Positions 26,883-36,218 are shown, numbered from the stretch's first letter. The stretch is 64,000 nucleotides of DNA from Azoarcus sp. CIB (GCF_001190925.1 NZ_CP011072.1:3410001-3474000); one strand, 5' to 3'. Numbers and translations: made by a program. The notes: generated by a model from the sequence alone, not told the origin.

Positions 26883-27841
26883 GCCGGCGTCTCCGCGCGG
26901 ATGACTGCAAGCAGGCCGTCGAAATCTTCGGGCAATGGCGACTCCCAAGCCATCTCCTCGCCGCTGGCCGGGTGCACGAGACCCAGACGGAAGGCGTGCA
27001 GAGCCTGCCGCGGGAAAGCATCGAGTATCGCGCAGCCGCAGCGCCGCCGCCCGTAGGTCACATCGCCGACCAGCGGATGACCGATGTGCGCCATGTGGAC
27101 GCGGATCTGGTGTGTGCGTCCGGTCTCGAGCCGGCACTCGACGAGGGTCGCGCGGGCGAAGTGTTCGCGCACGGAATAGCGCGTCACGGCGACACGCCCG
27201 GCCGAATGTACGGCCATCTTCGTGCGCTGCGACGGATGCCGGCCGATGGACGCGTCGACGACGCCGGGACCGGTGACCATTCCGTGCACGAGCGCGAGAT
27301 AGTGACGCTTGACGGTACGCGCCTGGAGCTGGCGCACAAGGTCGGTCTGCGCCTCGAGGGTCCGTGCGACGACCATCAGGCCGCTGGTATCCTTGTCGAG
27401 GCGATGCACGATACCGGCACGCGGGATGCAGGCAAGCTCTGGAGCGTGGTGCAGCAGGGCATTGAGGAGCGTCCCGCTCCAGTTGCCGCTACCGGGGTGC
27501 ACGACGAGGCCGACCGGCTTGTCGATCACGAGGATGTGGGCGTCCTCGTAGGCAATGTTGAGCGGGATGTCCTCGGGTGCCTCGGCGACCTCCTCGGGCG
27601 CTGGCGCCGCGTCGACTTCGAGGACTTCGCCGCCCCAGACCTTGAACTTCGCATCATGAAGGCCGCCGTTGAGGCTGACGCGCCCAGACTTGAGCCAACC
27701 TTGCAGGCGGCTTCGCGAGTGCGCAGGAAACAGGCGCGCGAGGGCCTGATCGAGCCGCAGGCCGGCACAGTCGCCCGGTATCGTCAGCCGGTGGTGCGAA
27801 GCAGCCTCGTCCAGTGGGCTATAATTATCCGGTTCATTCAC
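26879..27841 (-). CDS. rluD: 23S rRNA pseudouridine synthase RluD
   Basis: About 320 residues: N-terminal S4 RNA-binding domain (about 15-75, LRLDQALARLFPAHSRSRLQGWLKSG) and the RluA-family catalytic domain with the active aspartate in HRLDKDTSGLM. RluD modifies helix 69 of 23S rRNA. Start choice is uncertain: the frame is open to a GTG 27 nt further upstream that would overlap the divergent bamD start; the downstream GTG chosen avoids that overlap. Neither has a good ribosome site. It is followed by translationally coupled pgeF. Confidence 0.92.
   Translation of the reverse strand: MNEPDNYSPLDEAASHHRLTIPGDCAGLRLDQALARLFPAHSRSRLQGWLKSGRVSLNGGLHDAKFKVWGGEVLEVDAAPAPEEVAEAPEDIPLNIAYEDAHILVIDKPVGLVVHPGSGNWSGTLLNALLHHAPELACIPRAGIVHRLDKDTSGLMVVARTLEAQTDLVRQLQARTVKRHYLALVHGMVTGPGVVDASIGRHPSQRTKMAVHSAGRVAVTRYSVREHFARATLVECRLETGRTHQIRVHMAHIGHPLVGDVTYGRRRCGCAILDAFPRQALHAFRLGLVHPASGEEMAWESPLPEDFDGLLAVIRAETPA
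27820..27825 (+). promoter_or_regulatory. -10 element of bamD
   Basis: A perfect TATAAT 30 nt before the bamD start codon. It lies within the first codons of the divergent rluD gene, so the two 5' ends interlock. The -35 region is poor. Confidence 0.6.
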
Positions 27842-27854
27842 GCGAGTTTTTTCG

Positions 27855-28652
27855 ATGGCCAGGTTCACCCTTGGAAGTTTAGCGGTTATCGGTGCATTGC
27901 TGCTCGGCGGATGCGGCCTGTTGCCGGAACAGATCGACGAGACTGCAGGCTGGAATGCCCAGAAGCTGTACTCCGAAGCGAAGAACTACATGGCCGAGGG
28001 CTCCTACGAGCAGGCCATCAAGCTCTTCGAGAAACTCGAGGCACGCTTCCCGTACGGCCGTTACGCCCAGCAGGCACAGATCGAAGTTGCGTACGCCCAT
28101 TACAAGTCGTACGAGCCGGCTTTGGCCATCGCGGCGGCGGATCGCTTCATCAAGCTGCATCCGAACCATCCCAATGCGGATTACATGTACTACCTGAAGG
28201 GCCTCGCGACGTTCAATGAGGACCTCGGCCTGCTTGCCGGACTGTCGAACCAGGATCTTTCGGAGCGCGACCCGAAGGCCGCGCAGGAGTCCTTCGACAC
28301 CTTCGGGCAGCTCGTGAACCGCTTTCCGAACAGCCGCTACGCCGAAGATGCAAGGCAGCGCATGCAGTACCTCGTGAACTCGCTCGCCCAGCATGAGGTG
28401 CATGTCGCACGCTATTACTACAAGCGCGGCGCCTACGTGGCCACCATCAACCGGGCGCAAACCACGATCAAGACCTACCCGAACGCCCCGGCGACGGAAG
28501 AGGCGCTGTTCATGCTGGTCAAGAGCTACGACGCGCTGGGCATGAGCGACCTGCGCGACGACGCCGAACGCGTGATGCGCAAAAACTTCCCCAACAGCGT
28601 GTATTACGCGGGAGGCCCGAAGGACGGCCGTCCGTGGTGGCAGCTCTGGTAA
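27855..28652 (+). CDS. bamD: Outer-membrane assembly lipoprotein BamD
   Basis: 265-residue essential lipoprotein of the BAM complex that inserts beta-barrel proteins into the outer membrane. Signal peptide with lipobox LLGGC (Cys 20), then a chain of tetratricopeptide-like repeats (about 33-240, for example SYEQAIKLFEKLEARFPYGRYAQQA). The QLVNRFPNSRYAEDARQRM repeat and YYYKRGAYVATINR are typical of BamD/ComL. It is divergent from rluD, the conserved gammaproteobacterial and betaproteobacterial arrangement, and ends before a bidirectional hairpin. Confidence 0.96.
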   Translation: MARFTLGSLAVIGALLLGGCGLLPEQIDETAGWNAQKLYSEAKNYMAEGSYEQAIKLFEKLEARFPYGRYAQQAQIEVAYAHYKSYEPALAIAAADRFIKLHPNHPNADYMYYLKGLATFNEDLGLLAGLSNQDLSERDPKAAQESFDTFGQLVNRFPNSRYAEDARQRMQYLVNSLAQHEVHVARYYYKRGAYVATINRAQTTIKTYPNAPATEEALFMLVKSYDALGMSDLRDDAERVMRKNFPNSVYYAGGPKDGRPWWQLW

Positions 28653-28672
28653 GCCAGCGCCGCCGCAGTTTT

Positions 28673-28695
28673 CGGACGGGCGCAAGGCCCGTCCG
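28673..28695. terminator. Hairpin between convergent bamD and mannose gene
   Basis: A perfect 9-bp stem (cggacgggc / gcccgtccg) with a 5-nt loop between two convergent genes; there are a few T residues on the minus-strand exit side only upstream of it. Probably a shared terminator. Confidence 0.6.
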
Positions 28696-28709
28696 GTAAC
28701 AGCCTCCAG

Positions 28710-30155
28710 TTACTTGCGGCCGTAGGTATCCTCGAACCGCACGATGTCGTCTTCGCCAAGATAGCTCCCTGACTGGACCTCGATCATCTCGAGCATCAAC
28801 TTTCCCGGATTCTCGAGACGGTGGGTGACCCCCAGCGGGATGTAGGTTGACTGGTTTTCGGTGAGCAGGAAGGTTTCATCGCCGCGCGTGACCTTCGCAG
28901 TGCCGCGCACGACGATCCAGTGCTCGGCACGGTGATGGTGCATCTGCAGGCTGAGCGACGCGCCCGGCTTGACTTCGATATGCTTGACCTGGAAACGCTG
29001 ACCGTTGTCGATCGAGTCGTAGCAACCCCACGGACGGTGGATCTTGCGATGCGCGTAGACCTGGCTGCGGTTGTCCGCCTTGAGACGCGAGACGATCTTC
29101 TTGACGTCCTGCGTGCGGTCCTTGTGCGCGACCATCACGGCATCAGGGGTTTCGACGACGACTAACCCGTCCACCCCAACGCATGCAACCATGCGACTCG
29201 TCGCATGAACGAGGCAATCCGTAGTGCCCTCGAAAACGACGTCGCCGCGCGCAGCATTGCCGGCGTCGTCCTTCTCCGCAAGCGCCCAAAGCGCATCCCA
29301 AGCGCCGACATCGGACCAACCGACGGACATCGGCACGACACGCGGCGCAATACCCAGTTCCGGCGTGGCGGCAAGTTTTTCCATCACCGCATAGTCAATC
29401 GAGTCGGACGGACACGCCTCGAAAGCGCCCCGCCCGATCCGCACGAAATCGATGTCGCGCACTGCACCGTCCAGACTCGCCTCACAGGCGGCCAGCATCA
29501 CCGGATTGAAGTGGCGGATCGCTTTCAGCCATATGCTGGCGCGCACCATGAACAGGCCGCTGTTCCAGAGATAGGCGCCGCTGGCGACATACTCCGCCGC
29601 CGTGTTTGCATCGGGCTTCTCGACAAAGGCGACAACCTCGCAGACGCCCGGATTGCACTCGCTGCCGGAGCGGATGTAGCCGTAACCGGTTTCCGCACGC
29701 TCCGGGACGATGCCGAAGGTGACCATCGCGCCCCCCTGCGCCGCCTCCAGCCCGATCGAGACGGCACGATGGAAGGCTTCACGGTCGCGGACGACATGGT
29801 CGGCCGGCATGACCAGGAGCACGCCGTCGCCGTTTTCGCCCGCCACCGATAGGGCAGCCAGCGTCAGCGCAGGCGCGGTGTTGCGGCCGATCGGCTCGAG
29901 CAGGATGCGGCAGGCCGAATGCCCGATCGCGCGCATCTGCTCGGCCGTGATGAAGCGGTAGTCCTCGTTGCACACGACGATCGGATCGGCGGCGACAGGA
30001 AGGCTCCCCGAAAAGCCGTCGAGCCGGCTCGCGGTCTGCTGGAGCATGGTGTCGTCACCGATCAGCGCCAGCAGTTGCTTCGGATACTGTTCGCGCGAGA
30101 GCGGCCACAATCGGGTACCGGAACCGCCGGAAAGGATTACGGGGTGAAGATTCAT
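28710..30155 (-). CDS. Mannose-1-phosphate guanylyltransferase / mannose-6-phosphate isomerase
   Basis: 481-residue bifunctional enzyme of the AlgA/ManC/CpsB type supplying GDP-mannose for polysaccharides. The N-terminal nucleotidyltransferase domain carries the signature LSGGSGTRLWPLSREQYPKQ (8-27) and the mid-part FVEKPD motif. The C-terminal type II isomerase cupin domain has HRPWGCYDSID and QMHHHRAEHWIVVRGTA with its metal-ligand histidines. It stands alone, convergent to bamD, with no linked glycosyltransferases in the window, so the polymer it serves is unknown. Confidence 0.93.
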   Translation of the reverse strand: MNLHPVILSGGSGTRLWPLSREQYPKQLLALIGDDTMLQQTASRLDGFSGSLPVAADPIVVCNEDYRFITAEQMRAIGHSACRILLEPIGRNTAPALTLAALSVAGENGDGVLLVMPADHVVRDREAFHRAVSIGLEAAQGGAMVTFGIVPERAETGYGYIRSGSECNPGVCEVVAFVEKPDANTAAEYVASGAYLWNSGLFMVRASIWLKAIRHFNPVMLAACEASLDGAVRDIDFVRIGRGAFEACPSDSIDYAVMEKLAATPELGIAPRVVPMSVGWSDVGAWDALWALAEKDDAGNAARGDVVFEGTTDCLVHATSRMVACVGVDGLVVVETPDAVMVAHKDRTQDVKKIVSRLKADNRSQVYAHRKIHRPWGCYDSIDNGQRFQVKHIEVKPGASLSLQMHHHRAEHWIVVRGTAKVTRGDETFLLTENQSTYIPLGVTHRLENPGKLMLEMIEVQSGSYLGEDDIVRFEDTYGRK

Positions 30156-30376
30156 GCTGGTTCGCCGTCAAAGTTCAGGGGGCACAAACCGGGTGAATAC
30201 GGAGCGTTCACGCCTCCCCGGTCGGCATGCCCGAAGGATACGTCAAAAACGTCGATTTCCGACTGGGACAGCTTGCGAGGAACGTAAGCGAATCCTGCAA
30301 GAAGCGCATGATCATTGCCCCGCCGGGATCGGGAGCCTGTCGCTCATCCGTACGGCCGCTCCGCGGATCCCGACCG

Positions 30377-31312
30377 TCAGCTGCGCAGCACGAGCAGGAG
30401 AGCCGACAAGGTCACAGCCGACAGCATCGTGGACAGGAATACGGCCGAAGCGGAACTCGCCAAACATGCCTGATAGCGTTGCGCGAAAAGATAGGGGGTG
30501 ACGCCGGTCGGCAAGGCTGCAAGGGTCACGGCGACGATCACCCACAGGTCGGGAACCTCGAACACCCGGGTCGCAAGCACCCAGACCAACCCGGGATGAA
30601 CGATGGTCTTCAGCAGCACAAGCATCAGGGGCTCGCGCAGGTTGCCGCCGGGCTTATAGCGCGTGAGCGATGCGCCCAAAGCAAACAGCGCGCACGGCGC
30701 GGCCGCACTGCCGAGGCTCTTCGCGACGGCGTCCACCGGTCCGGGAAGCGCCATGCCCAGCGAGGCGAGCACCAGTCCGGCACTCAGGCCCCAGATGATT
30801 GGCGTCGCGGCAATACTGCGCACGAGGCCGAGCAGAAGCCGGGCGGGTGACTGTCCACCGCCACGCGCCGTCTCGATCAGCGCCGTCGTCGGCGGCAACA
30901 TCACGAGACTGTGCACTGCAATCAACACGAACAGCGGCAGAGCCGCCGACGGGCCATAGGCAGTCACGACCAGCGGGATGCCGAGCATGGCGGTATTCGA
31001 GAAGCTCGCCCCCAGCCCCAGCACGCCCTGTTCGGCAAGCTGTCGGCCGAACAGCAACCGGCCGGCAAGCATCGCCAGACCGTATGCCGCGAACGCACCG
31101 ATGAAATACGATAGCAGATAGCCCCACGGCAAGGCTTCCGGCAGATCCGTCTGCGCGATTGCGCGGAACAGCATCAGCGGCAAGGCGAAGTTGAACACGA
31201 ACACGGACAGGCCGCGATTCGCCGCGTCATCGAACACCCCCAGGCGCGCCGCAACATAGCCAAGCCCAAGCGTGCCGAACACCGGCAGGATGATTTCAAG
31301 CACGACTTCCAT
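30377..31312 (-). CDS. AEC-family transporter (auxin efflux carrier type)
   Basis: 311-residue membrane protein with about ten hydrophobic spans in two five-helix halves; the opening EIILPVFGTLGLGYVAAR, the ASFSNTAMLGIPLV motif and the C-terminal TGVTPYLFAQRY are characteristic of the AEC/PIN-like family, whose bacterial members carry malonate, malate or other carboxylates. The longer frame upstream lacks membrane character; the ATG before EVVLEIILP is taken. It is divergent from mltB. The 220 bp between its stop and the mannose gene hold no gene that I can support. Confidence 0.87.
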   Translation of the reverse strand: MEVVLEIILPVFGTLGLGYVAARLGVFDDAANRGLSVFVFNFALPLMLFRAIAQTDLPEALPWGYLLSYFIGAFAAYGLAMLAGRLLFGRQLAEQGVLGLGASFSNTAMLGIPLVVTAYGPSAALPLFVLIAVHSLVMLPPTTALIETARGGGQSPARLLLGLVRSIAATPIIWGLSAGLVLASLGMALPGPVDAVAKSLGSAAAPCALFALGASLTRYKPGGNLREPLMLVLLKTIVHPGLVWVLATRVFEVPDLWVIVAVTLAALPTGVTPYLFAQRYQACLASSASAVFLSTMLSAVTLSALLLVLRS

Positions 31313-31466
31313 CGAACGGCTCGCAGGAGGCACGACGGACGCGAGTCCGCGCGGCCATTGCCAAAACCAGCAAGAATGCCACAAGTGTCCGTGGCGCTCG
31401 CCCCCGCAGCGCGACGAGCGCAAGCGGAGTACCATTGGCATATTCGTGCTCCGAAGCCTGTCAGAG

Positions 31467-32687
31467 ATGATCCTGAAGTCCGCCGTTGCCTGCAGCACCC
31501 TCGTTGCCACCCTGCTTTCGCTGCCCGCGGCAGCCGACGCATCATTCGAACGCTGCATCGGCGATCTGCGCTCGGAAGCGCAGACACACGGCATCAAGGC
31601 GGAAACCTTCGATGCACTCACGCGGACGCTCGAACCCGATCGTTCCGTCCTCGGCCTGCTCGATTACCAACCGGAATTCCGCACGCCGATCTGGGATTAC
31701 CTGGCAGGACTTGTGGACGACGAACGCATCGCCGACGGCCGGGCGATGATGGAACAATGGGCTGCCACGCTGCAAAAGGTCGAAGCGCAATATGGCATCG
31801 ACCGGGAGATGATCGTGGCCGTGTGGGGCGTCGAGAGCAACTTCGGTCGCAATTTCGGTAAGCGCCCGCTGCTCACTTCGCTCTCCACCTTGTCCTGCTT
31901 CGGTCGGCGGCAGAGTTTCTTCCGTGGCGAATTCTTCGCCACCCTGAAGATCATCGAGAACGGCGACGTGGACGCAGCGCGGCTGACCGGCTCGTGGGCA
32001 GGCGCGTTCGGGCACACGCAGTTCATGCCTTCCACCTTCGCCCGGGTCGCGGTCGACTTCGATGGCGACGGCCGGCGCGATCTCATCGACAGCATTCCCG
32101 ACGCCTTCGCCTCGACGGCGAACTTCCTCGCCAAGGCCGGCTGGGTCAGCGGACAGCCGTGGGGCCATGAGGTGACGCTGCCGGCCGGGTTCGACCTCGC
32201 GCTCGCGGGCAGGCACAACAAGCGCTCGATTGCGGAATGGGCGCGACTGGGTGTGCAGCGTATCGACGGCGTTCCGCTCGAAGCCTCGAGCACTGCGGCG
32301 GCCGTCCTGCTGCCCGCGGGTGAAGGCGGCCCTGCGTTCCTCGTGCAGCGGAACTTCGACGCACTGTACTCGTACAACACCGCCGAAACCTATGCGCTTG
32401 CGATCGCCCACCTGTCCGACCGGCTGCGCGGAGGCGGACCCTTCGTCAAACCATGGCCGACGGACGATCCCGGCCTGTCGCGGGCCGAGCGCCGCGAGGT
32501 GCAGGCCCTGCTGACACGCCTCGGGTATCCGGTCGGAGAGATCGACGGGTTGATCGGGAAGACCAGCCGCGAAGCCATCCAGGATGTCCAGAAGACGAAC
32601 GGACTGGAACCGGACGGCCGGGCCGGCCGCTACATGCTGAACGTGCTGCGCCGCCTCGCCGGAACGGCACAGGGCGAGGGGAGCTGA
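31467..32687 (+). CDS. Lytic murein transglycosylase B family
   Basis: 406-residue periplasmic enzyme that cleaves peptidoglycan between N-acetylmuramic acid and N-acetylglucosamine. Signal peptide (1-25, cleavage near AAADAS), SLT-2/MltB catalytic domain with the acid glutamate in WGVESNFGRNFGK, GSWAGAFGHTQFMPSTF and an FDGDGRRDLIDS segment, and a C-terminal peptidoglycan-binding-1 domain (about 335-395, LLTRLGYPVGEIDGLIG). The C-terminal binding domain is the arrangement of soluble MltB homologues. The start ATG follows a weak ribosome site; longer forms lack a signal peptide. Confidence 0.9.
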   Translation: MILKSAVACSTLVATLLSLPAAADASFERCIGDLRSEAQTHGIKAETFDALTRTLEPDRSVLGLLDYQPEFRTPIWDYLAGLVDDERIADGRAMMEQWAATLQKVEAQYGIDREMIVAVWGVESNFGRNFGKRPLLTSLSTLSCFGRRQSFFRGEFFATLKIIENGDVDAARLTGSWAGAFGHTQFMPSTFARVAVDFDGDGRRDLIDSIPDAFASTANFLAKAGWVSGQPWGHEVTLPAGFDLALAGRHNKRSIAEWARLGVQRIDGVPLEASSTAAAVLLPAGEGGPAFLVQRNFDALYSYNTAETYALAIAHLSDRLRGGGPFVKPWPTDDPGLSRAERREVQALLTRLGYPVGEIDGLIGKTSREAIQDVQKTNGLEPDGRAGRYMLNVLRRLAGTAQGEGS

Positions 32688-32709
32688 GGCCGACCGGGGT
32701 TCGCGCGCC

Positions 32710-33546
32710 ATGGACGCCGATCTCCCTGCAACCCTGGAGCAATGCGCTTGGGCCATCGCGAGTGCCGACGCCCTTCTCGTCACGGCCGGCGCCGGCATGG
32801 GTGTCGATTCCGGCCTGCCCGACTTCCGCGGCAACGCGGGCTTCTGGAAGGCCTACCCGGCACTTGCACACAGCGGCACATCGTTCACCGAAATCGCCAA
32901 CCCCTCCGCTTTCCGTGCGGATCCTGCACGCGCCTGGGGATTCTACGGACACCGGCTGCGGCTCTACCGGGAAACCGTTCCGCATGAAGGCTTCCGCCTT
33001 CTGCGCGATTTTGCAGAGGACATGCCCTGGGGCGCATTCGTCCTGACGAGCAATGTGGACGGGCAGTTCCAGAAGGCCGGATTCAAGCCCTCCCGCGTCG
33101 CGGAAATCCATGGATCGATCCATCATCTGCAGTGCCTGCAGCCGTGCCGCGACGCAATCTGGGAAGCCACCGGGTTCGAACCCCGCGTGAACGAGGCGGA
33201 ATGCCGCCTCCACTCGGAACCGCCCCGCTGCCCCCACTGCGGCGGGATAGCGCGCCCGAACATCCTGATGTTCGGCGACTGGGACTGGATAGACGCCCGC
33301 AGCGCCGCACAGCAGGAAGCACTGGCAGCCTGGCTCGAACGCGTCAGCCGCCTCGTCGTCATCGAGATCGGCGCGGGCGTCGACATCCCCACGATCCGCC
33401 GCTTCAGCGAGCGCGCGGGTGGAACCCTCGTGCGCATCAACCCCCGCGCACCCGAGATTCCCGGCCGCAAGGGCCTGTCGATCCCGTCGGGCGGTCTTGC
33501 CGCGTTGAGCGAGATCCACCGACACTGGAAGGTCCTGCGCCGCTGA
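32710..33546 (+). CDS. SIR2-family NAD-dependent deacetylase
   Basis: 278 residues with the sirtuin NAD-binding motif TAGAGMGVDSGLPDFRG (25-41), a TSNVDG segment in place of the usual TQNID, the catalytic histidine in EIHGSIHHLQC (H134) and a zinc site of C142, C146, C174 and C177. There is no signal peptide, so it is cytoplasmic. It belongs to a divergent sirtuin branch; substrates are unknown and ADP-ribosyl or other acyl activity is possible. It follows mltB after 22 bp on the same strand, though no functional link is obvious. Confidence 0.82.
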   Translation: MDADLPATLEQCAWAIASADALLVTAGAGMGVDSGLPDFRGNAGFWKAYPALAHSGTSFTEIANPSAFRADPARAWGFYGHRLRLYRETVPHEGFRLLRDFAEDMPWGAFVLTSNVDGQFQKAGFKPSRVAEIHGSIHHLQCLQPCRDAIWEATGFEPRVNEAECRLHSEPPRCPHCGGIARPNILMFGDWDWIDARSAAQQEALAAWLERVSRLVVIEIGAGVDIPTIRRFSERAGGTLVRINPRAPEIPGRKGLSIPSGGLAALSEIHRHWKVLRR

Positions 33547-33859
33547 CGGTTACAGCGCGGCGTCGCCGACCTCCGCGCATCGGAGCGGCACGATGCCCGT
33601 CGGCTCCGGAGTGCCCCGAAGGAGGCCGTCGCTTTCCGGCGACACGAATTCGCATTTCAAATCAATATACTGGACGATCGACGCGAATCAAGTCGTCAGG
33701 AACCGACAGTTTCTTGGCGCACTGCAACATCCCCTCCGCGCCGCATTTTCCATTGCACCAAGAAACCATTGATGTGAAAGGGTATTAGCTCCGCTGGCAT
33801 GGAAACTGCCACAGGGACTGGCGGCAAGCGCCGTTCCCCGTCTTCACAGGAGCTTCAAA
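33547..33859. other. Intergenic gap of about 310 bp before carbonic anhydrase
   Basis: No gene, repeat or RNA is recognisable. An AT-richer patch near 33650-33780 contains a TATACT, and probably holds the carbonic-anhydrase promoter, but no acceptable -35/-10 pair can be assigned. Confidence 0.4.
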
Positions 33860-34573
33860 ATGGTTGATTCCCTCGTCAAAGGCGTCGCACGGTTCCATCG
33901 CAGCTACTTCCGGAAGAATCGGTCGAAGTTCGTCGAACTCGTGCGCGAAGGGCAAAACCCCGACACGCTGTTCATAACCTGCGCCGACTCCCGCATCGTG
34001 CCTCATGCCCTCACCCAGTCGGCCCCGGGCGACCTGTTCGTGATGCGCAATGTCGGCAACATGATTCCCCCGCACCGTCCGGGACAGGAATGCAGCTCCA
34101 CAGGCGCTGGCATCGAATACGCGGTATCCGTCCTCGGAGTCTCGGAAATCGTCGTCTGCGGTCACTCGCACTGCGGTGCGTGCGCAGCCCTGTACCAGAC
34201 CGAGCACCCGGACGAGCTGGCGCTCACGCGCAAATGGCTCGCACAGGGAAGCCGAGTGCGCGATCTCGTCCTGGCGCAGCGGGCTCATGGAGCCCCTTCC
34301 GCCCGTTCCCGCTTCGGCGGCCGCGAGGAGCGCGAGCACGTCATGCGCGCCACCGAAAAGGCCATGGTCGTCCAACATCTTGCAAACCTGATGACGTACC
34401 CGGCAGTTGCCCGCCGCGTCGCCGACGGCAGTCTGACTCTCCACGGCTGGTACTACGTTATCGAACGAGGGGTCGTCGAAGCATACGACCCCGAGCAACT
34501 CGCCTTCGCACCTGTTGTCCGCCCCGGTCTTCCGGCCCGACCGCGTACGACAGCCCTGCTTGCGGCGTCATGA
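33860..34573 (+). CDS. Beta-class carbonic anhydrase
   Basis: 237-residue zinc enzyme interconverting CO2 and bicarbonate. Zinc ligands are C41 (CADSR, with the D43/R45 dyad) and H102/C105 in CGHSHCGACAA. An AGGAG box lies 8 nt before the ATG. The reading frame ends in an ATGA overlap with, or just before the start of, a SulP transporter, so the pair is translated together. The pairing suggests the anhydrase feeds or uses bicarbonate moved by the transporter. It has no signal peptide, so it acts in the cytoplasm. Confidence 0.93.
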   Translation: MVDSLVKGVARFHRSYFRKNRSKFVELVREGQNPDTLFITCADSRIVPHALTQSAPGDLFVMRNVGNMIPPHRPGQECSSTGAGIEYAVSVLGVSEIVVCGHSHCGACAALYQTEHPDELALTRKWLAQGSRVRDLVLAQRAHGAPSARSRFGGREEREHVMRATEKAMVVQHLANLMTYPAVARRVADGSLTLHGWYYVIERGVVEAYDPEQLAFAPVVRPGLPARPRTTALLAAS

Positions 34574-34611
34574 GCCATCGCGCCGCGCGCCCACTGATTC
34601 AGGAGGTCAGC

Positions 34612-36180
34612 TTGAAAACACTCATATCCGGATTCACCACCAACAACATCTTCGCCGGCTTCATCGTCGCGGTCGTTGCCCTTCCGCTATGCATCGCCTT
34701 CGCGATTGCGTCGGGAGCAAACCCCATGGCCGGGATCGTCTCGGGTGTCGCTGGCGGCCTCATCGCCGGCCTGTTCGGCAGCTCCCGATTCCAGGTTTCC
34801 GGCCCTGCAGCCGCCTTCATCACCATCATCTACGGCTTGATCGCCGAACACGGTCTGGAAGTTCTCCTTGCAGCGACCTTCCTCGCCGGCCTGGTCGTCA
34901 TCGCCATCGGCCTGCTCCGTCTCGGCAAAGCAATGGAGCTGATGCCGCACTCGGTCATCGTCGGCTTCACCACGGGCATCGGCGTCCTGATTCTGCTCGG
35001 TCAGATTCCGGCCGGGCTCGGGATCGAGGCCACGGGGCATGACATCATCCAAAAACTCACCTACACAGCCACCCATCTGCGCGACGGCAACCCATGGGAA
35101 CTGGTGGTCATGATCGCGACGGTCGTCGCTGCGCTGCTGTGGGGCCGGACGCGCATGGCGAAATGGTTGCCTGCGCCCGTGGTCGCGCTGCTCGCGGGCA
35201 CCTCGCTGTCGCTGTCGCTGGCCAGCGCCGGCCACCCCGTACGCACCATCGGCGCACTGTATGAAATCTCGGTCGGCAGCGTTGGCATCTCTTCAGTTTT
35301 CCTCACCGCACTGACAACCCATCTGGACAAGATCATCCCGGCCGCGTTCACTCTGGGTATCCTGATCGCCGTCGAATCGCTGCTCTCGTCCAAGGCACTG
35401 GACGCGATGACGAACACCCGTCACAACCCGGACCGCGAATTGTTCGGTCTCGGCCTGGCGAACCTGGTCGTCCCCTTCATCGGCGGACTCCCGACCTCGG
35501 GCGTGATCGTGCGCGGCAGCACCAACGTCATGAGCGGCGCCACGGAAAGAACGGCTGCCATCCTGCACGCAGTATTCCTCGCCGCCTTCGTCGCCCTCCT
35601 CTATGGCGCCATCAGCCTGCTGCCCATGGCCTCGCTCGCCGCAGTCCTGCTGCTCACTGCGCGCCGCCTCATCGAGATGCACGAAATCCGCACCATCGCG
35701 AGGATCGACGCCCGCGAGGGCATGCTCACGGTGCTGACGGTGCTATTGACCGTCACCATCGACCTCACAGTCTCGGTTCCGGTGGGGATCGCCCTGATGC
35801 TCATCCTCGCGCTGCGCGGCATGCTGAGCGACCATCGAGTCGACGTGCACGACGTACGCGGACAAGCGGTGCTGACGGTCAGTCACGGCATCAGCTTCCT
35901 GACGAGTTCCAACGTGGCGGGTGAAATCGCCACGCGCCTTGCTGACGGCAAGGTGAGGACGCTGAACCTGTGCGAGATGTCCTACCTCGACGCGACCGGC
36001 GCACTGATGCTCGCCGACCTGCTCAACCGCCATCCGCACGTGAAGGCATGGGTCGCTGAACCGACCAACGCTGACAAGCTGCATCGCGCAGGCGTCGCCC
36101 GCCAGCGCATCGCGCTGGTCGGCAACCGCGTCGTGAATCTTCCTGAGGTATTCCAGCGCATCCAGGCATCCGGCGCCTAA
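34612..36180 (+). CDS. SulP-family anion transporter with STAS domain
   Basis: 522-residue membrane protein with about 10-12 hydrophobic segments of the SulP core (FAGFIVAVVALPLCIAFAIASG, FQVSGPAAAF, GGLPTSGVIVRGSTNVMSGA) and a C-terminal STAS domain (about 410-520, LNLCEMSYLDATGALMLADLL). SulP proteins carry sulfate, bicarbonate or dicarboxylates; coupling to carbonic anhydrase favours bicarbonate. The start is taken as TTG because AGGAGG lies 5 nt upstream and the product opens like the family (KTLISGFTTNN). An ATG 42 nt earlier overlaps the anhydrase stop but lacks a ribosome site. Confidence 0.88.
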   Translation: MKTLISGFTTNNIFAGFIVAVVALPLCIAFAIASGANPMAGIVSGVAGGLIAGLFGSSRFQVSGPAAAFITIIYGLIAEHGLEVLLAATFLAGLVVIAIGLLRLGKAMELMPHSVIVGFTTGIGVLILLGQIPAGLGIEATGHDIIQKLTYTATHLRDGNPWELVVMIATVVAALLWGRTRMAKWLPAPVVALLAGTSLSLSLASAGHPVRTIGALYEISVGSVGISSVFLTALTTHLDKIIPAAFTLGILIAVESLLSSKALDAMTNTRHNPDRELFGLGLANLVVPFIGGLPTSGVIVRGSTNVMSGATERTAAILHAVFLAAFVALLYGAISLLPMASLAAVLLLTARRLIEMHEIRTIARIDAREGMLTVLTVLLTVTIDLTVSVPVGIALMLILALRGMLSDHRVDVHDVRGQAVLTVSHGISFLTSSNVAGEIATRLADGKVRTLNLCEMSYLDATGALMLADLLNRHPHVKAWVAEPTNADKLHRAGVARQRIALVGNRVVNLPEVFQRIQASGA

Positions 36181-36218
36181 GCGCCCAGAACGATCGCCCC
36201 GGACGCTCGTTGCACAAA

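Noticed and set aside
30227-30850. 207-codon plus-strand frame opposite the AEC transporter end
   Set aside because: Gln/Arg/Gly-rich antisense reading, no ribosome site, and it opposes the transporter's conserved C-terminus.
34090-34611. Upstream extension of the SulP frame inside the carbonic anhydrase gene
   Set aside because: The extension is Arg/Pro-rich and overlaps a complete anhydrase frame; the SulP family starts at the region after AGGAGG.
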